Assembly (NCBI GenBank): GCA_937916485.1
Contig: CALFSV010000434.1
Location: 1-11,468, forward strand
DNA: 11,468 bases
Direction of reading: 5' to 3'
Source of the DNA: an uncultured Paracoccaceae bacterium
GTDB lineage: Bacteria; Pseudomonadota; Alphaproteobacteria; Rhodobacterales; Rhodobacteraceae
The notes under the pieces were generated by a model. It was given only the letters and a program-made list of their open reading frames with translations, made no database searches and was not told the DNA's origin. Every line of letters begins with the position of its first letter. Positions within the stretch are counted from its first letter, which is position 1. This document shows, piece by piece, positions 1 through 7,934 of this stretch. The translations under genes and the position numbers were made by a program.

Positions 1-266
1 CGGCCCAGAGCCGACATTCACCAAGATTAACCTTACCGCGGCGCGGCATACCAAGAGCGGCCATTCATGCACCCTGCAGCATTTCCGTCCTCGGAGGTAT
101 GCATCGCGGACAAAGCGGACGAGTCGACGGCTGTGAGCCACCTGCTTTTCTGGCATCGGCAGAAAGTCTTGCAGCGAGAGGTTTCGTCAATGGATATGAC
201 CGTCGGTGGCGGCGGTGCTATGTAACATCGACCCATCCGAAGCAACGCTCGACAACGGGGGCCTTA

Positions 267-291
267 CGCCAAATCACACCCGTGATTGGCG
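267..291 (+). promoter_or_regulatory. Imperfect hairpin / possible operator upstream of the M20 operon
   Basis: The left arm CGCCAAATCAC (267-277) and right arm GTGATTGGCG (282-291) can form a 10-bp stem with one bulged A and an ACCC loop. It lies 87 bp upstream of the ATG at 379. A T-rich run (GTTTTTG) follows only after about 13 bases, which is too far for a classical intrinsic terminator. It could be the terminator of a gene outside the window, an RNA leader structure or a dyad operator. The pairing is seen directly; the role is a guess. Confidence 0.35.
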
Positions 292-366
292 ATGATCTTT
301 AGCGTTTTTGATTGCTTGCCATTGACTGCAAGTCATGTGAAATTTTGCGAGAAACACCCGACCAAC

Positions 367-371
367 AGGAG
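367..371 (+). promoter_or_regulatory. Ribosome binding site fixing the start of the AbgB-like gene
   Basis: AGGAG lies 7 bases before ATG 379. It decides between this start and an in-frame ATG at 286 (and a second at 292), neither of which has a comparable Shine-Dalgarno sequence. Confidence 0.7.
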
Positions 372-378
372 AGTGGCA

Positions 379-1806
379 ATGCAGAATTCTGACGTAATCT
401 GGGACAATGTCGACCGCCACAAGCGTGATTTGATCGGACTGTCCGACCGCGTTTTCGACATGCCGGAAACTCTCTATAACGAATATCGATCCGTGGCTGA
501 GCATACGGCGATGCTGACCGAAAAAGGCTTTCGCGTAACCGAGAACGCGGCAGGTATTCCGACGGCGGTGCTTGGCGAGGCTGGTGATGAGGGCCCGGTT
601 GTTGCGATCCTCGGTGAATTCGATGCTCTGCCCTATCTCAGTCAGGAGCCTGGTATTGCCGAGCCGAGCCCGCTTGAAGATGGGGGGAATGGCCATGGCT
701 GTGGGCATAATCTTTTGGGGGCAGCAGCTTTGCTGGCCGCCATAGCCGTTAAGGACTGGCTGGAAGAGTCCGGTATCAAGGCGCGTGTGCGCTACTACGG
801 TTGTCCTGCAGAAGAAGGCGGAGCCGCTAAGGCGTTTATGGTGCGTGAGGGTCTTTTTGACGATGTCGATGTCGCCATTTCTTGGCACCCGGCGACTTTT
901 ACGGCAGTAAGCAGGGCGAATTCGCTGGCCAACACACGCATTGATTTCACCTTTCATGGAAAGGCGTCTCACGCCGCCGCTTCGCCTGAGCTTGGCCGCA
1001 GTGCATTGGATGCGGTCGAGTTGATGAATATCGGCGTTAATTACATGCGTGAACACATGCCGGACGACGCGCGGGTGCATTATGCCTATCTTGATGCGGG
1101 TGGCGTTGCGCCGAATGTGGTCCAGCATCGCGCTACGGTGCGCCAATTGGTGCGTGCCAGAGATCTTCCCGGTCTGCGCTCACTGATTGAGCGGGTGAAA
1201 AAGATCGCAGAAGGCGCCGCACTGATGACCGAAACACGCGTGGAAAGTAACGTGTTCACCGGTGTTTCAAATTTGATTGGCAACCGGCCATTGGAAGAGG
1301 CCATGCAAGCTGAGTTGGACCGCCTCGGTCCGATCCCCTTTGACGATGAGGACCGCGCCTTTGCGCGCGAGATCCAAAAGACGCTGACCGAAGACGACAT
1401 TGCTGTCTCCTTCCGGCGCTGCGGCATGCCGCCGCCCGAGGAAGGTTTGGCGCTCTGCGATTTCGTGGCTCCCCTCGATCTGCCGGGCGCGGGCGGTGAC
1501 GGATCAACGGATGTGGGCGATGTCAGTTGGGCTGTGCCAACCGTTCAGGCGCGCATTGCGACCTGCGCGGTGGGCACCCCGTTCCATACGTGGCAAACGG
1601 TGGCGCAGGGCAAGGTGCCGGCGGCACACAAGGGAATGGTCTACGCGGCCAAGGTCATGGCGGCGACGGCGAAGCGTGCAATCGAAGATCCATCGCTTCG
1701 TGCAAAAGCCAAGGAGACACATTCCGCCTATCTGCAGAAAATCCCTTATGTTTGTCCGTTGCCGGAAGGTGTCGAGCCGCCAATCGTCAAACAGGCGACA
1801 TCATGA
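379..1806 (+). CDS. M20 family amidohydrolase, AbgB-like (p-aminobenzoyl-glutamate hydrolase type)
   Basis: This predicted 475-residue cytoplasmic metallo-amidohydrolase has no signal peptide. Its length is close to that of AbgB (about 480). M20 landmarks appear in order: GHGCGHN (residues 105-111, with metal-ligand Cys108 and His110), PAEEGG (143-148, with the catalytic and ligand Glu pair), WHP at 169-171, the lid-domain motif HGKASHAAASP, GSTDVGDVSW, and the C-terminal GTPFHTWQ (His403) plus HKGM (His417). AbgB is one subunit of the E. coli enzyme that splits p-aminobenzoyl-glutamate, but no AbgA or AbgT partner is present, so the substrate is probably another N-acyl or aminoacyl amide. 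The ATG at 379 is chosen because AGGAG at 367-371 sits 7 bases before it. The frame is open further upstream to 286, but that extension has no family similarity. Its stop overlaps the next start (ATGA). Confidence 0.9.
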   Translation: MQNSDVIWDNVDRHKRDLIGLSDRVFDMPETLYNEYRSVAEHTAMLTEKGFRVTENAAGIPTAVLGEAGDEGPVVAILGEFDALPYLSQEPGIAEPSPLEDGGNGHGCGHNLLGAAALLAAIAVKDWLEESGIKARVRYYGCPAEEGGAAKAFMVREGLFDDVDVAISWHPATFTAVSRANSLANTRIDFTFHGKASHAAASPELGRSALDAVELMNIGVNYMREHMPDDARVHYAYLDAGGVAPNVVQHRATVRQLVRARDLPGLRSLIERVKKIAEGAALMTETRVESNVFTGVSNLIGNRPLEEAMQAELDRLGPIPFDDEDRAFAREIQKTLTEDDIAVSFRRCGMPPPEEGLALCDFVAPLDLPGAGGDGSTDVGDVSWAVPTVQARIATCAVGTPFHTWQTVAQGKVPAAHKGMVYAAKVMAATAKRAIEDPSLRAKAKETHSAYLQKIPYVCPLPEGVEPPIVKQATS

Positions 1807-2759
1807 GCGCCACCGACCCCAACAAGTATCCGCTCGAACTGACGTTTCCTGACATCACGCCGTACAAAAGCGGAAATACTGGTGTCGACTATTACACAAG
1901 TTTCGACAGCGGTGTCTCGGGCCCTCACGTTCTGATCAACGCGCTGGTTCACGGCAACGAAGTGTGTGGCGTGATCGCACTCGAGCATCTGTTCAAGGCA
2001 GGTATCAGACCCAAGATCGGCAAGCTGACCTTGGGTTTCTCGAATATTGCCGCCTATCAGGCATTCGACGTTGAAGACCCCATGGCGAGCCGGTTTCTGG
2101 ATGAGGACATGAACCGGGTCTGGGATGGCGAAACACTCGATGGCGACCGACACTCGCGCGAGTTGGAGCGCGCTCGGGCAATCCGCCCATTGATCGACAC
2201 GGTTGATTTGTTGTTCGACGTACATTCCATGCAACACAAGACCGCGCCGGTGATTGTAGCGGGACAGCTGGACAAGAGTGTCGCGATGTCAAAGGAACTT
2301 GGGACCCCGGACATCATCGTCGCAGATACGGGTCACGCAGCCGGGTGTCGTTTGAGGGACTATGGTGGGTTTGGTGATCCGGACAGCGCCAAGACGGCCG
2401 TACTGATCGAATGCGGGCAGCATTGGGAAGCCGACGCAGGACCGGTCGCCATCGACAGTGTTTATCGCTGGCTTCTTTTGCATGACATGATCGACGCCGA
2501 TGTGGCCGCACCGCATTTGCGTCCCTTGCCGTCAACACAGAGGGTTGTTGAGGTCTTGAAGCCAGTCACCGTCGAAACCGAGAGTTTTGAGTTTGCGCAG
2601 CAATTCACAGGGCTTGAGACGTTGGCCAAAGGCGAAATGATCGGTAAAGACGGGGATAAGGAAATCCGCGCGCCGCATGATGGATGTGTTCTGATCATGC
2701 CAAGCCGTCGGCTTACCCCGGGGGCAACTGCAGTTCGACTAGGACGCTGGATTAGTTGA
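1803..2759 (+). CDS. Succinylglutamate desuccinylase/aspartoacylase family deacylase
   Basis: This 318-residue zinc-dependent carboxypeptidase-like deacylase belongs to the AstE/AspA family, which hydrolyses N-acyl bonds on acidic or related amino acids (N-succinylglutamate, N-acetylaspartate; the DoeB/EutE branch uses N-acetyl-diaminobutyrate). Visible motifs are HGNE (His50 and Glu53, zinc ligands), DVHS (139-142, with the third ligand His141), a likely catalytic Glu203 in LIECGQ, and a C-terminal beta domain with IRAPHDGCVLIMP. The ATG overlaps the upstream stop as ATGA, with AGG 7 bases before it, so the two genes are translationally coupled. No ast operon genes (astA, B, C, D) or ectoine hydrolase (doeA) accompany it, so neither arginine succinyltransferase nor ectoine catabolism is supported. 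Its last 8 bases overlap the end of the convergent gene on the other strand. The family is sure; the substrate is unknown. Confidence 0.88.
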   Translation: MSATDPNKYPLELTFPDITPYKSGNTGVDYYTSFDSGVSGPHVLINALVHGNEVCGVIALEHLFKAGIRPKIGKLTLGFSNIAAYQAFDVEDPMASRFLDEDMNRVWDGETLDGDRHSRELERARAIRPLIDTVDLLFDVHSMQHKTAPVIVAGQLDKSVAMSKELGTPDIIVADTGHAAGCRLRDYGGFGDPDSAKTAVLIECGQHWEADAGPVAIDSVYRWLLLHDMIDADVAAPHLRPLPSTQRVVEVLKPVTVETESFEFAQQFTGLETLAKGEMIGKDGDKEIRAPHDGCVLIMPSRRLTPGATAVRLGRWIS

Positions 2760-3615
2760 CAGATTCGGCGGTTTGCGCCTCGACTAGAACACAAATCAGT
2801 TCGGCTAGATCTGACTGGAGGCGGGCAAAGTTTCCGGTCTTTTCTACGGGCACTTCGTCGAGAAAAAGCGCCCGGTTGATCTCGATCTGCAACGAATGTC
2901 TTCCCTCGGACGGGCGACCATGGCGTCGGACAAGTTCCAGACCCTTGTAGGGATCATTCAAGGACACCGAGTAACCTTTGTCGGTCAGGAACGACCGCAC
3001 CGTATGCAATAACTCCGGACCACAGGTCGTTCCCTCGCGGTCACCTAGCACAAAATCGGCACGTCGCCGTCCTGCATCGATATTCATCGCGTTGCCGTGC
3101 TCTTTCATCGAATGGCAATTGATGTGCCAAACGCTTCCCCACTTGGCAAATGCGGCACCGATCAACTGCTCCAGTGTTGCATGATAGGGTTGATAATAGT
3201 GCCGGATCCGGTGTTGACCTTCGGCAATCGACAACTGGCGATCATAGATCGGTTCGTCCGGCAGCGACAATCGGCGGATCAACCCCATACCCGCCTTGGA
3301 CTTCTCTCCCGGTTCCACCGGGTCGGGCCACGGTGCTTCAAAGAGCGTTTCGTCGATGTCGGTCTCTGCGCGGTTCGGATCTATATAACTGCGCGGAAAG
3401 AAGGCTCTTAAGTATCCGCAACCAGCGGCCGGTGCGGCAGCCCATAACGCGTCAACATAAGTGTCCTCAGCCCTGCGTAGCCGCTGTTTGTCGCAGACGA
3501 ATGCAAAGTCAGGCGGGTGCCATGTGCCACTGTGGGGGCTGTCGAAGACAAGTGGTGCGGATTGCGCTTGGACGGCTTCCAAGATCTCGTCGCGTGTCGG
3601 AACGTAGAAATCCAC
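2752..3615 (-). CDS. N-formylglutamate amidohydrolase family protein
   Basis: The predicted 287-residue cytoplasmic metal-dependent amidohydrolase belongs to the family of HutG-type N-formylglutamate deformylase, which yields glutamate and formate. Family signatures are FDSPHSG with His28, AEDTYVD (49-55), RSYIDPNR (75-82), HINCHSM with His168, DFVLGDREG, NDPYKG and LQIEINR (242-248). It is the last gene of the transporter operon: a GTG start 3 bases after the dppF-like stop, with only a weak Shine-Dalgarno, so it probably depends on translational coupling. No other methionine or valine start near the N-terminus preserves the FDSPHSG segment better. No histidine-utilisation genes (hutU, hutH, hutI, hutF) are in view, so a role in histidine breakdown is not supported. 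Hydrolysis of an N-formyl or other N-acyl amino acid delivered by the transporter is my inference. Confidence 0.88.
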   Translation of the reverse strand: MDFYVPTRDEILEAVQAQSAPLVFDSPHSGTWHPPDFAFVCDKQRLRRAEDTYVDALWAAAPAAGCGYLRAFFPRSYIDPNRAETDIDETLFEAPWPDPVEPGEKSKAGMGLIRRLSLPDEPIYDRQLSIAEGQHRIRHYYQPYHATLEQLIGAAFAKWGSVWHINCHSMKEHGNAMNIDAGRRRADFVLGDREGTTCGPELLHTVRSFLTDKGYSVSLNDPYKGLELVRRHGRPSEGRHSLQIEINRALFLDEVPVEKTGNFARLQSDLAELICVLVEAQTAESVN

Positions 3616-3618
3616 CCG

Positions 3619-4614
3619 TCACCCGTCGTTCAAATGGCAGGCACTCACGCGGCCCGGCGCGATCTCTTTCAGCGCAGGCACTTCTATCCGGCAGCGGTCC
3701 ATTGCATGTGGACACCGCGGATGGAAATGGCAGCCCTTCGGAGGATTGAGCGGAGACGGGATCTCGCCCTTGATCGGCGCATAGACCCGTCTGTCCGTCT
3801 CCAAACGCGGCGCTTCAGCCAAAAGAGCCTGCGTATAGGGGTGGTTCGGGGCGCGGAAAAGATCATCGGTTGGTGCTGTTTCGACAATTCGTCCGAGATA
3901 CATGATCATCACGCGGTCGCTGAGATGTTCCACCACACCCAGATCGTGACTGATGAACAGATAGGTCAGCCCCAGATCTTCGCGCAAATCCATGAACAGG
4001 TTCAAAACCTGCGCCTGGATCGACACATCCAGAGCGGCGACGGCTTCGTCGCACACAATAAAATCCGGCTGAACGGCAAGCGCCCTTGCAATGCCGATGC
4101 GCTGCCGCTGACCGCCGGAAAACTGGTGCGGATAGCGTTGGTGATAGGACGGATCAAGCCCCACACGCTGCATGGTTTGCGCGACGTATTCGTCAACCTC
4201 GCTGCGATCTATAAGCCCATGATACAAAGGCGCTTCGCTGATGATCTCGGCCACTTTGAGGCGCGGGTTAAGGCTGCTCATCGGATCCTGAAAGATCATC
4301 TGGACCTTGAGTCTGCTTTCCAGCGCTTCTTTGCCGCGAAGGGTCGTCACATCTTTGCCGAGATAGCGAATTGTGCCATCCGAAGGCTGGTGGACCCCTG
4401 CGACACAGCGGCCAAGTGTGCTCTTGCCGCAGCCGCTTTCGCCGACGAGCCCGACGACTTCGCCAGGTTTGATTGCCATATCGACACTATCCACCGCATA
4501 GACGGTGTGTTCTTCAACGTTTGCCCCCAGGCGTCGGGCAAATCTCTCGGCGACATCCAGCTTTTTGACGAACCGTTTGGACACCCCATCCAGTTCAATT
4601 ATCGGAAGCGTCAT
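3619..4614 (-). CDS. Dipeptide/oligopeptide ABC transporter ATP-binding protein (DppF/OppF-like)
   Basis: This 331-residue ATPase energises the peptide-type importer at the inner face of the membrane. Walker A GESGCGKST is at residues 58-66, followed by a Q-loop region (QMIFQDPMSSLNPR), signature FSGGQRQR, Walker B FIVCDEAVAALD and the switch histidine in FISHDL. The C-terminal oligopeptide domain (HPYTQALL, then GCHFHPRCPHAMDRC and a final ACH) carries the cysteine set that binds an iron-sulfur cluster in characterised relatives. The ATG at 4614 is chosen because it overlaps the upstream stop as ATGA and is preceded by GGGGGA at 7 bases. An in-frame ATG at 4659 would add 15 unrelated residues inside the dppD-like gene. 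The insertion before Walker A (KKLDVAERFARRLGANVEEHTVYAV) is normal for the DppF/OppF half. Confidence 0.94.
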   Translation of the reverse strand: MTLPIIELDGVSKRFVKKLDVAERFARRLGANVEEHTVYAVDSVDMAIKPGEVVGLVGESGCGKSTLGRCVAGVHQPSDGTIRYLGKDVTTLRGKEALESRLKVQMIFQDPMSSLNPRLKVAEIISEAPLYHGLIDRSEVDEYVAQTMQRVGLDPSYHQRYPHQFSGGQRQRIGIARALAVQPDFIVCDEAVAALDVSIQAQVLNLFMDLREDLGLTYLFISHDLGVVEHLSDRVMIMYLGRIVETAPTDDLFRAPNHPYTQALLAEAPRLETDRRVYAPIKGEIPSPLNPPKGCHFHPRCPHAMDRCRIEVPALKEIAPGRVSACHLNDG

Positions 4615-5597
4615 GCTGCGGTCCCCCGATCCAACCCGGCAATAAGCGGGTGGTGACATCTTACCAGATGATCTGGCTCTGGCGTGGTGGCTTCAGGCGC
4701 GATTGCACAGGCCTTGCTCACATTGTCACAGCGTGGGTGGAAGGCGCATCCTTTTGGCAGGTCCATGGGCAAGGGCGCCATTCCCCTGATCTGGGTCAGG
4801 CGTGATCCACGCTCGTTTCGTGACGGTGATGATCCAATCAAGCCAGATGTGTACGGGTGCATCGGACGGTTCACCACCTGATCGGTGGTGCCCATTTCGA
4901 CAATGCGCCCTGCGTACATCACGGCAACCCGGTCCGCCAGACCAGCCACCACAGCCAGATCATGCGTGACCCAGACCATAGCCGTGTTGTTTTCCGCGAC
5001 CAACTTTTGAATTTCGAATAATATCTGCGCCTGAATAGTAACATCGAGAGCCGTTGTGGGCTCGTCCGCGACAATCAGGTCCGGTTGGTGCAACAGCGCA
5101 ATGGCGATGGCGACGCGTTGGCGCATACCGCCAGAGAATTGGTGCGGATAGCTTTTGAGGCGCTCTTCAGGGCTGGGAATTCCGACCTGTCCCAAAACAT
5201 CGCGGCACCGTTGCCGCGCATCTTCATCGCTCCAGGGGCCGTGGGCACGCAGTGCTTCGATCATCTGTGTGTCAACCCGCAGTACGGGATTTAGGGTCAT
5301 CATTGGATCTTGAAAAATCATCGCGATCCGGCGCCCGCGCAGATCCCGCATAATGGGTTCCTTCATCCCGACAAGTTCCTGCCCGTCAAAGCGGATCGAC
5401 CCCTCGACGATGCGCCCGGGCGGATCCACCAGCCCCATGATTGAAAAGCCAGTCACAGACTTCCCCGATCCGCTTTCCCCCACAATGCCCAGGATTTCAC
5501 CGCGGTCGAGTTCGAACGAAACCCCATCCACGGATTTGACCACCCCCGCCTTGGTGAAGAAATGCGTTTTCAGGTTTTCAATGCTTAGCAAACTCAT
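4611..5597 (-). CDS. Dipeptide/oligopeptide ABC transporter ATP-binding protein (DppD/OppD-like)
   Basis: This 328-residue partner ATPase is expected to form a heterodimer with the DppF-like protein. Walker A GESGSGKS is at residues 40-47, then [12 protein letters not shown], signature FSGGMRQR, Walker [13 protein letters not shown] and the switch histidine in WVTHDL. The C-terminal oligopeptide domain is complete: [26 protein letters not shown], then [14 protein letters not shown] and a late RCHHP, giving the four cysteines of the family's iron-sulfur site. The start overlaps the permease stop (ATGA at 5597-5594), with GAGG 8 bases upstream. Length and domain order are typical for the family, and no key residue appears to be missing. 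Confidence 0.94.
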   Translation of the reverse strand: MSLLSIENLKTHFFTKAGVVKSVDGVSFELDRGEILGIVGESGSGKSVTGFSIMGLVDPPGRIVEGSIRFDGQELVGMKEPIMRDLRGRRIAMIFQDPMMTLNPVLRVDTQMIEALRAHGPWSDEDARQRCRDVLGQVGIPSPEERLKSYPHQFSGGMRQRVAIAIALLHQPDLIVADEPTTALDVTIQAQILFEIQKLVAENNTAMVWVTHDLAVVAGLADRVAVMYAGRIVEMGTTDQVVNRPMHPYTSGLIGSSPSRNERGSRLTQIRGMAPLPMDLPKGCAFHPRCDNVSKACAIAPEATTPEPDHLVRCHHPLIAGLDRGTAA

Positions 5598-6889
5598 CTT
5601 TGCAGCCTCGGGTTCAATACATCGCGCAGACGATCACCAACCAGATTGATGGCGATGATCATCACCAAAAGCGCCAATCCGGGATACATACTGATCCAGT
5701 ACCGTCCTGACAGCATGAACTCAAAGCCGTTCGAAATGAGCAGGCCAAGACTTGGCTCTGTCACCGGAAGGCCAATGCCAAGGAACGACAGTGTCGCCTC
5801 AAGCGCGATGGCATTCGCCACCTGTACTGTTGCCACGACGATGATCGGAGGCAGGCAATTTGGAAGCAAATGGCGAAAGATGACACGGGCCTTTGATAGG
5901 GCCAGACATTGCGCCGCCTCGACGTATTCTTTGCTGCGCTCGACCAATGCCACGGACCGCGCGGTGCGCGCAAAATACGCCCATTGGACGATGATTAGAG
6001 CAAGCATAACTTTCTCTACGCCAGAGCCGAGGATCGCAAGCAGCATCAACGCCACAAGGATCGTGGGAAAGCTGAGTTGGAGATCGACGATGCGCATAAT
6101 GACGGTTTCGATCCTGCCACCAAAAAAGGCGGCGACCATGCCCAGACTAAGGCCGATCACCATCGCGAAAAAGCAACTTATGACGCCCACTGCAAGGCTG
6201 GTGCGCAGACCGTACATAATGGCCGACAGCATATCGCGACCCTGGCCGTCGGTGCCGAGCCAGTATGTCATAATCGCTTCGCCCTCTGTGGCCTTGATGG
6301 CCAGTTCAAGCTCGAAAGGCTTGTCCAGGCCTCGGCTGGAAGACACCTTGAATTGCTCAAGATCGGCGGGCTGCATCGTCCAGAAGGATCGGAAATTGTG
6401 TTTCTCGCCCACATCCAGTTCGGCGCCACGTGGCAAATCATCAAGACGCAGGGGTTCCAGCGGCAGCCCATCCAATGATGGGACGAAAGTCAAACTCACC
6501 GCCACGGCGTCTTCGCCGCTGACCGGAGTCCAAACAAGGGTAGCACTTTCTATTGGAGCCTCTGCTCCAAGCGCGAATTCGGTTCTGCCTTCGATTGTTG
6601 GGTCTATCGCGAGAGCCAGGTCAATCTCCCATGGGACGGTCGTGCGCTGTGATCCGGGGGGCTGGCGGCTGTCTTCCAGCCTTATCTCTGACAGGTCGTA
6701 GGGGTTCTGTGGGGCGATCAGAGGCGCGAAGATCGCGATAACAAATACGATTAGCAAGATCCCAAGCCCCAAGACCGCAAGAGGGCTTTCGACGAAATCC
6801 TTGGCAATCCTGACGGCCGGACGCACCGGCTTTGCCGCCTTGGTATCGGCGATCGGCTCTGCGGCGGAGTTGGTGTCAACGCTGCTCAT
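5594..6889 (-). CDS. Peptide ABC transporter permease, DppC/OppC-like, with a large periplasmic insertion
   Basis: This inner-membrane permease subunit has 431 residues, against roughly 300 for ordinary DppC. It has a Thr/Ala-rich cytoplasmic N-terminus, a first membrane segment at about 36-60, then a long hydrophilic stretch (about 62-206) before the conserved YWLGTDGQGRDMLS (209-221). Several further membrane helices follow, and the EAA loop (VEAAQCLALSKARVIFRHLLPN) contacts the ATPases. The extra part, about 127 residues at 80-206, is predicted periplasmic and looks beta-rich from alternating hydrophobic residues. The ATG at 6889 overlaps the dppB-like stop (ATGA). The frame runs open back to 7057, but the added residues lie out of frame within dppB and are not membrane-like, so that longer start is rejected. 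The insertion is intact and in frame, so it is not a frameshift artefact. Confidence 0.92.
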   Translation of the reverse strand: MSSVDTNSAAEPIADTKAAKPVRPAVRIAKDFVESPLAVLGLGILLIVFVIAIFAPLIAPQNPYDLSEIRLEDSRQPPGSQRTTVPWEIDLALAIDPTIEGRTEFALGAEAPIESATLVWTPVSGEDAVAVSLTFVPSLDGLPLEPLRLDDLPRGAELDVGEKHNFRSFWTMQPADLEQFKVSSSRGLDKPFELELAIKATEGEAIMTYWLGTDGQGRDMLSAIMYGLRTSLAVGVISCFFAMVIGLSLGMVAAFFGGRIETVIMRIVDLQLSFPTILVALMLLAILGSGVEKVMLALIIVQWAYFARTARSVALVERSKEYVEAAQCLALSKARVIFRHLLPNCLPPIIVVATVQVANAIALEATLSFLGIGLPVTEPSLGLLISNGFEFMLSGRYWISMYPGLALLVMIIAINLVGDRLRDVLNPRLQR

Positions 6890-7863
6890 GCTTTTTGATC
6901 CGACAGTCTGACTCGTGGGTCCAGGACGGCATAAAGGATATCCACGACCAGATTGATCGTTATGAACAAGCACACGATCACGATCAGGTAGGCGACGATC
7001 ACCGGGCGGTCGAGTTGGAAGATGCTGTCGATAATCAGCTTGCCCATGCCGGGCCAAGCGAAAACTGTCTCGGTCACAACGGCAAAGGCAATCACTGACC
7101 CGAACTCAAGACCGATGATCGTGACGAGCGGGATCATAATGTTTTTTAAAACATGCACGCCGATAACCCGTCGCGGCTTGAGGCCCTTGGCGCGGGCGAA
7201 TTTTACATAGTCCAGATTGATCGTTTCGCGGACCGAGGCCCGAGTCAGGCGGATCACAAGGCTGGTCTTGAAAAGGGCAAGATTGATTGCCGGCAATATC
7301 AGGTGGCTAATGCCATCCCATGAAAAGAAGCTGCTTTCGATCCCGAGGAACTCGCCGCGCTCACCGCGACCACCGGCGGGAAGCCATTGCAGGATGACTG
7401 CAAAGACCATGATCAGCATTAGGCCCTGCCAGAAATTGGGCAACGAGAACCCGAAGATTGATCCGGTCATGATCGAACGTCCCGCAAAGCCATCGGGACG
7501 CAGACCCGCGTAAAGGCCCAGTGGTACACCGATAAAGATCGATATCATCATGGCGCAAAGCGCCAGTTCCATCGTTGCTGGGAAACGGTCCAAGACAAGC
7601 TGCAACGCAGGTTCGCCGAACACAAAGCTGCGTCCCAGATCGCCTTGCAAGAGGTTGCTGAGGAAAGACAGGTATTGTTCAGGCAGGCTTTTATCGAGAC
7701 CCAATCGCACAATCGCAGCCGCGCGTTCAGCCTCGGTTGCATCCTGACTAATCATGATTTCGACTGGATTGCCAATCGCATATACGCCCGCAAACACGAG
7801 AACCGTCATGACTCCAACTACGAGCAGGCTCTGGAGCAGTCGCCGAATGATAAAGACCGTCAT
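6886..7863 (-). CDS. Peptide ABC transporter permease, DppB/OppB-like
   Basis: This 325-residue inner-membrane permease pairs with the DppC-like protein to form the translocation channel. It has a typical N-terminal membrane anchor (FIIRRLLQSLLVVGVMTVLVF), the periplasmic segment with GDLGRSFVFGEP, then five further hydrophobic helices and an EAA loop, FARAKGLKPRRVIGVHVLKN. Two starts are possible: TTG at 7872 and ATG at 7863. The only Shine-Dalgarno-like AGG (7875-7873) directly abuts the TTG but is 9 bases from the ATG, so I favour the ATG. The gene follows the binding-protein gene after a 117-bp gap holding a strong hairpin. Its stop overlaps the dppC-like start. Confidence 0.93.
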   Translation of the reverse strand: MTVFIIRRLLQSLLVVGVMTVLVFAGVYAIGNPVEIMISQDATEAERAAAIVRLGLDKSLPEQYLSFLSNLLQGDLGRSFVFGEPALQLVLDRFPATMELALCAMMISIFIGVPLGLYAGLRPDGFAGRSIMTGSIFGFSLPNFWQGLMLIMVFAVILQWLPAGGRGERGEFLGIESSFFSWDGISHLILPAINLALFKTSLVIRLTRASVRETINLDYVKFARAKGLKPRRVIGVHVLKNIMIPLVTIIGLEFGSVIAFAVVTETVFAWPGMGKLIIDSIFQLDRPVIVAYLIVIVCLFITINLVVDILYAVLDPRVRLSDQKA

Positions 7864-7934
7864 GGTCGTCAACCTGTCCCGGATGGCCGCCTAGAAACGC
7901 CTTCGCGGCGCGTTCGGTGGCCGAATGACAAAGA

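Larger units (their letters stand above)
1..378. other. Gene-poor left end and leader of the M20 operon
   Basis: I see no credible gene here. The open frames on both strands are short (about 70 codons), show no recognisable domain and lack a convincing ribosome binding site. A degenerate direct repeat, AGAGCCGACATTCA at 7-20 and AGAGCGGCCATTCA at 54-67 (12 of 14 identical), lies near the left edge. An imperfect inverted repeat at 267-291 is listed separately. The stretch at 300-350 is AT-richer than its surroundings and would suit a promoter, but I could not pick a -35/-10 pair I trust. It may contain the decayed end of an upstream gene or simply an intergenic region. Confidence 0.5.

Noticed and set aside
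1..302. Small open frames on both strands at the left end (33-245 minus, 99-302 plus)
   Set aside because: They overlap each other, have no ribosome binding site or domain, and are of a length expected by chance in GC-rich DNA.
274..1146. 290-codon open frame on the minus strand
   Set aside because: It is antisense to the AbgB-like gene, whose M20 motifs are complete. The minus-strand protein shows no known motif.
1527..1802. Longer N-terminus for the AstE/AspA-family gene
   Set aside because: The frame stays open upstream, but this part overlaps the M20 coding sequence, is Gly-rich without family similarity, and the ATGA-coupled ATG at 1803 gives normal length.
3517..4656. 379-codon open frame on the plus strand
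   Set aside because: It lies antisense to the well-supported DppF-like ATPase, with no recognisable domain. It is a mirror of that gene's codon bias.
5646..6701. 351-codon open frame on the plus strand
   Set aside because: It is antisense to the DppC-like permease and has low-complexity Ser/Arg/Ala-rich composition with no family motif.
6890..7057. Longer N-terminus for the DppC-like permease
   Set aside because: The extension lies wholly within dppB in another frame and is Arg/Pro-rich. The start at 6889 fits the operon's regular 4-bp overlap.
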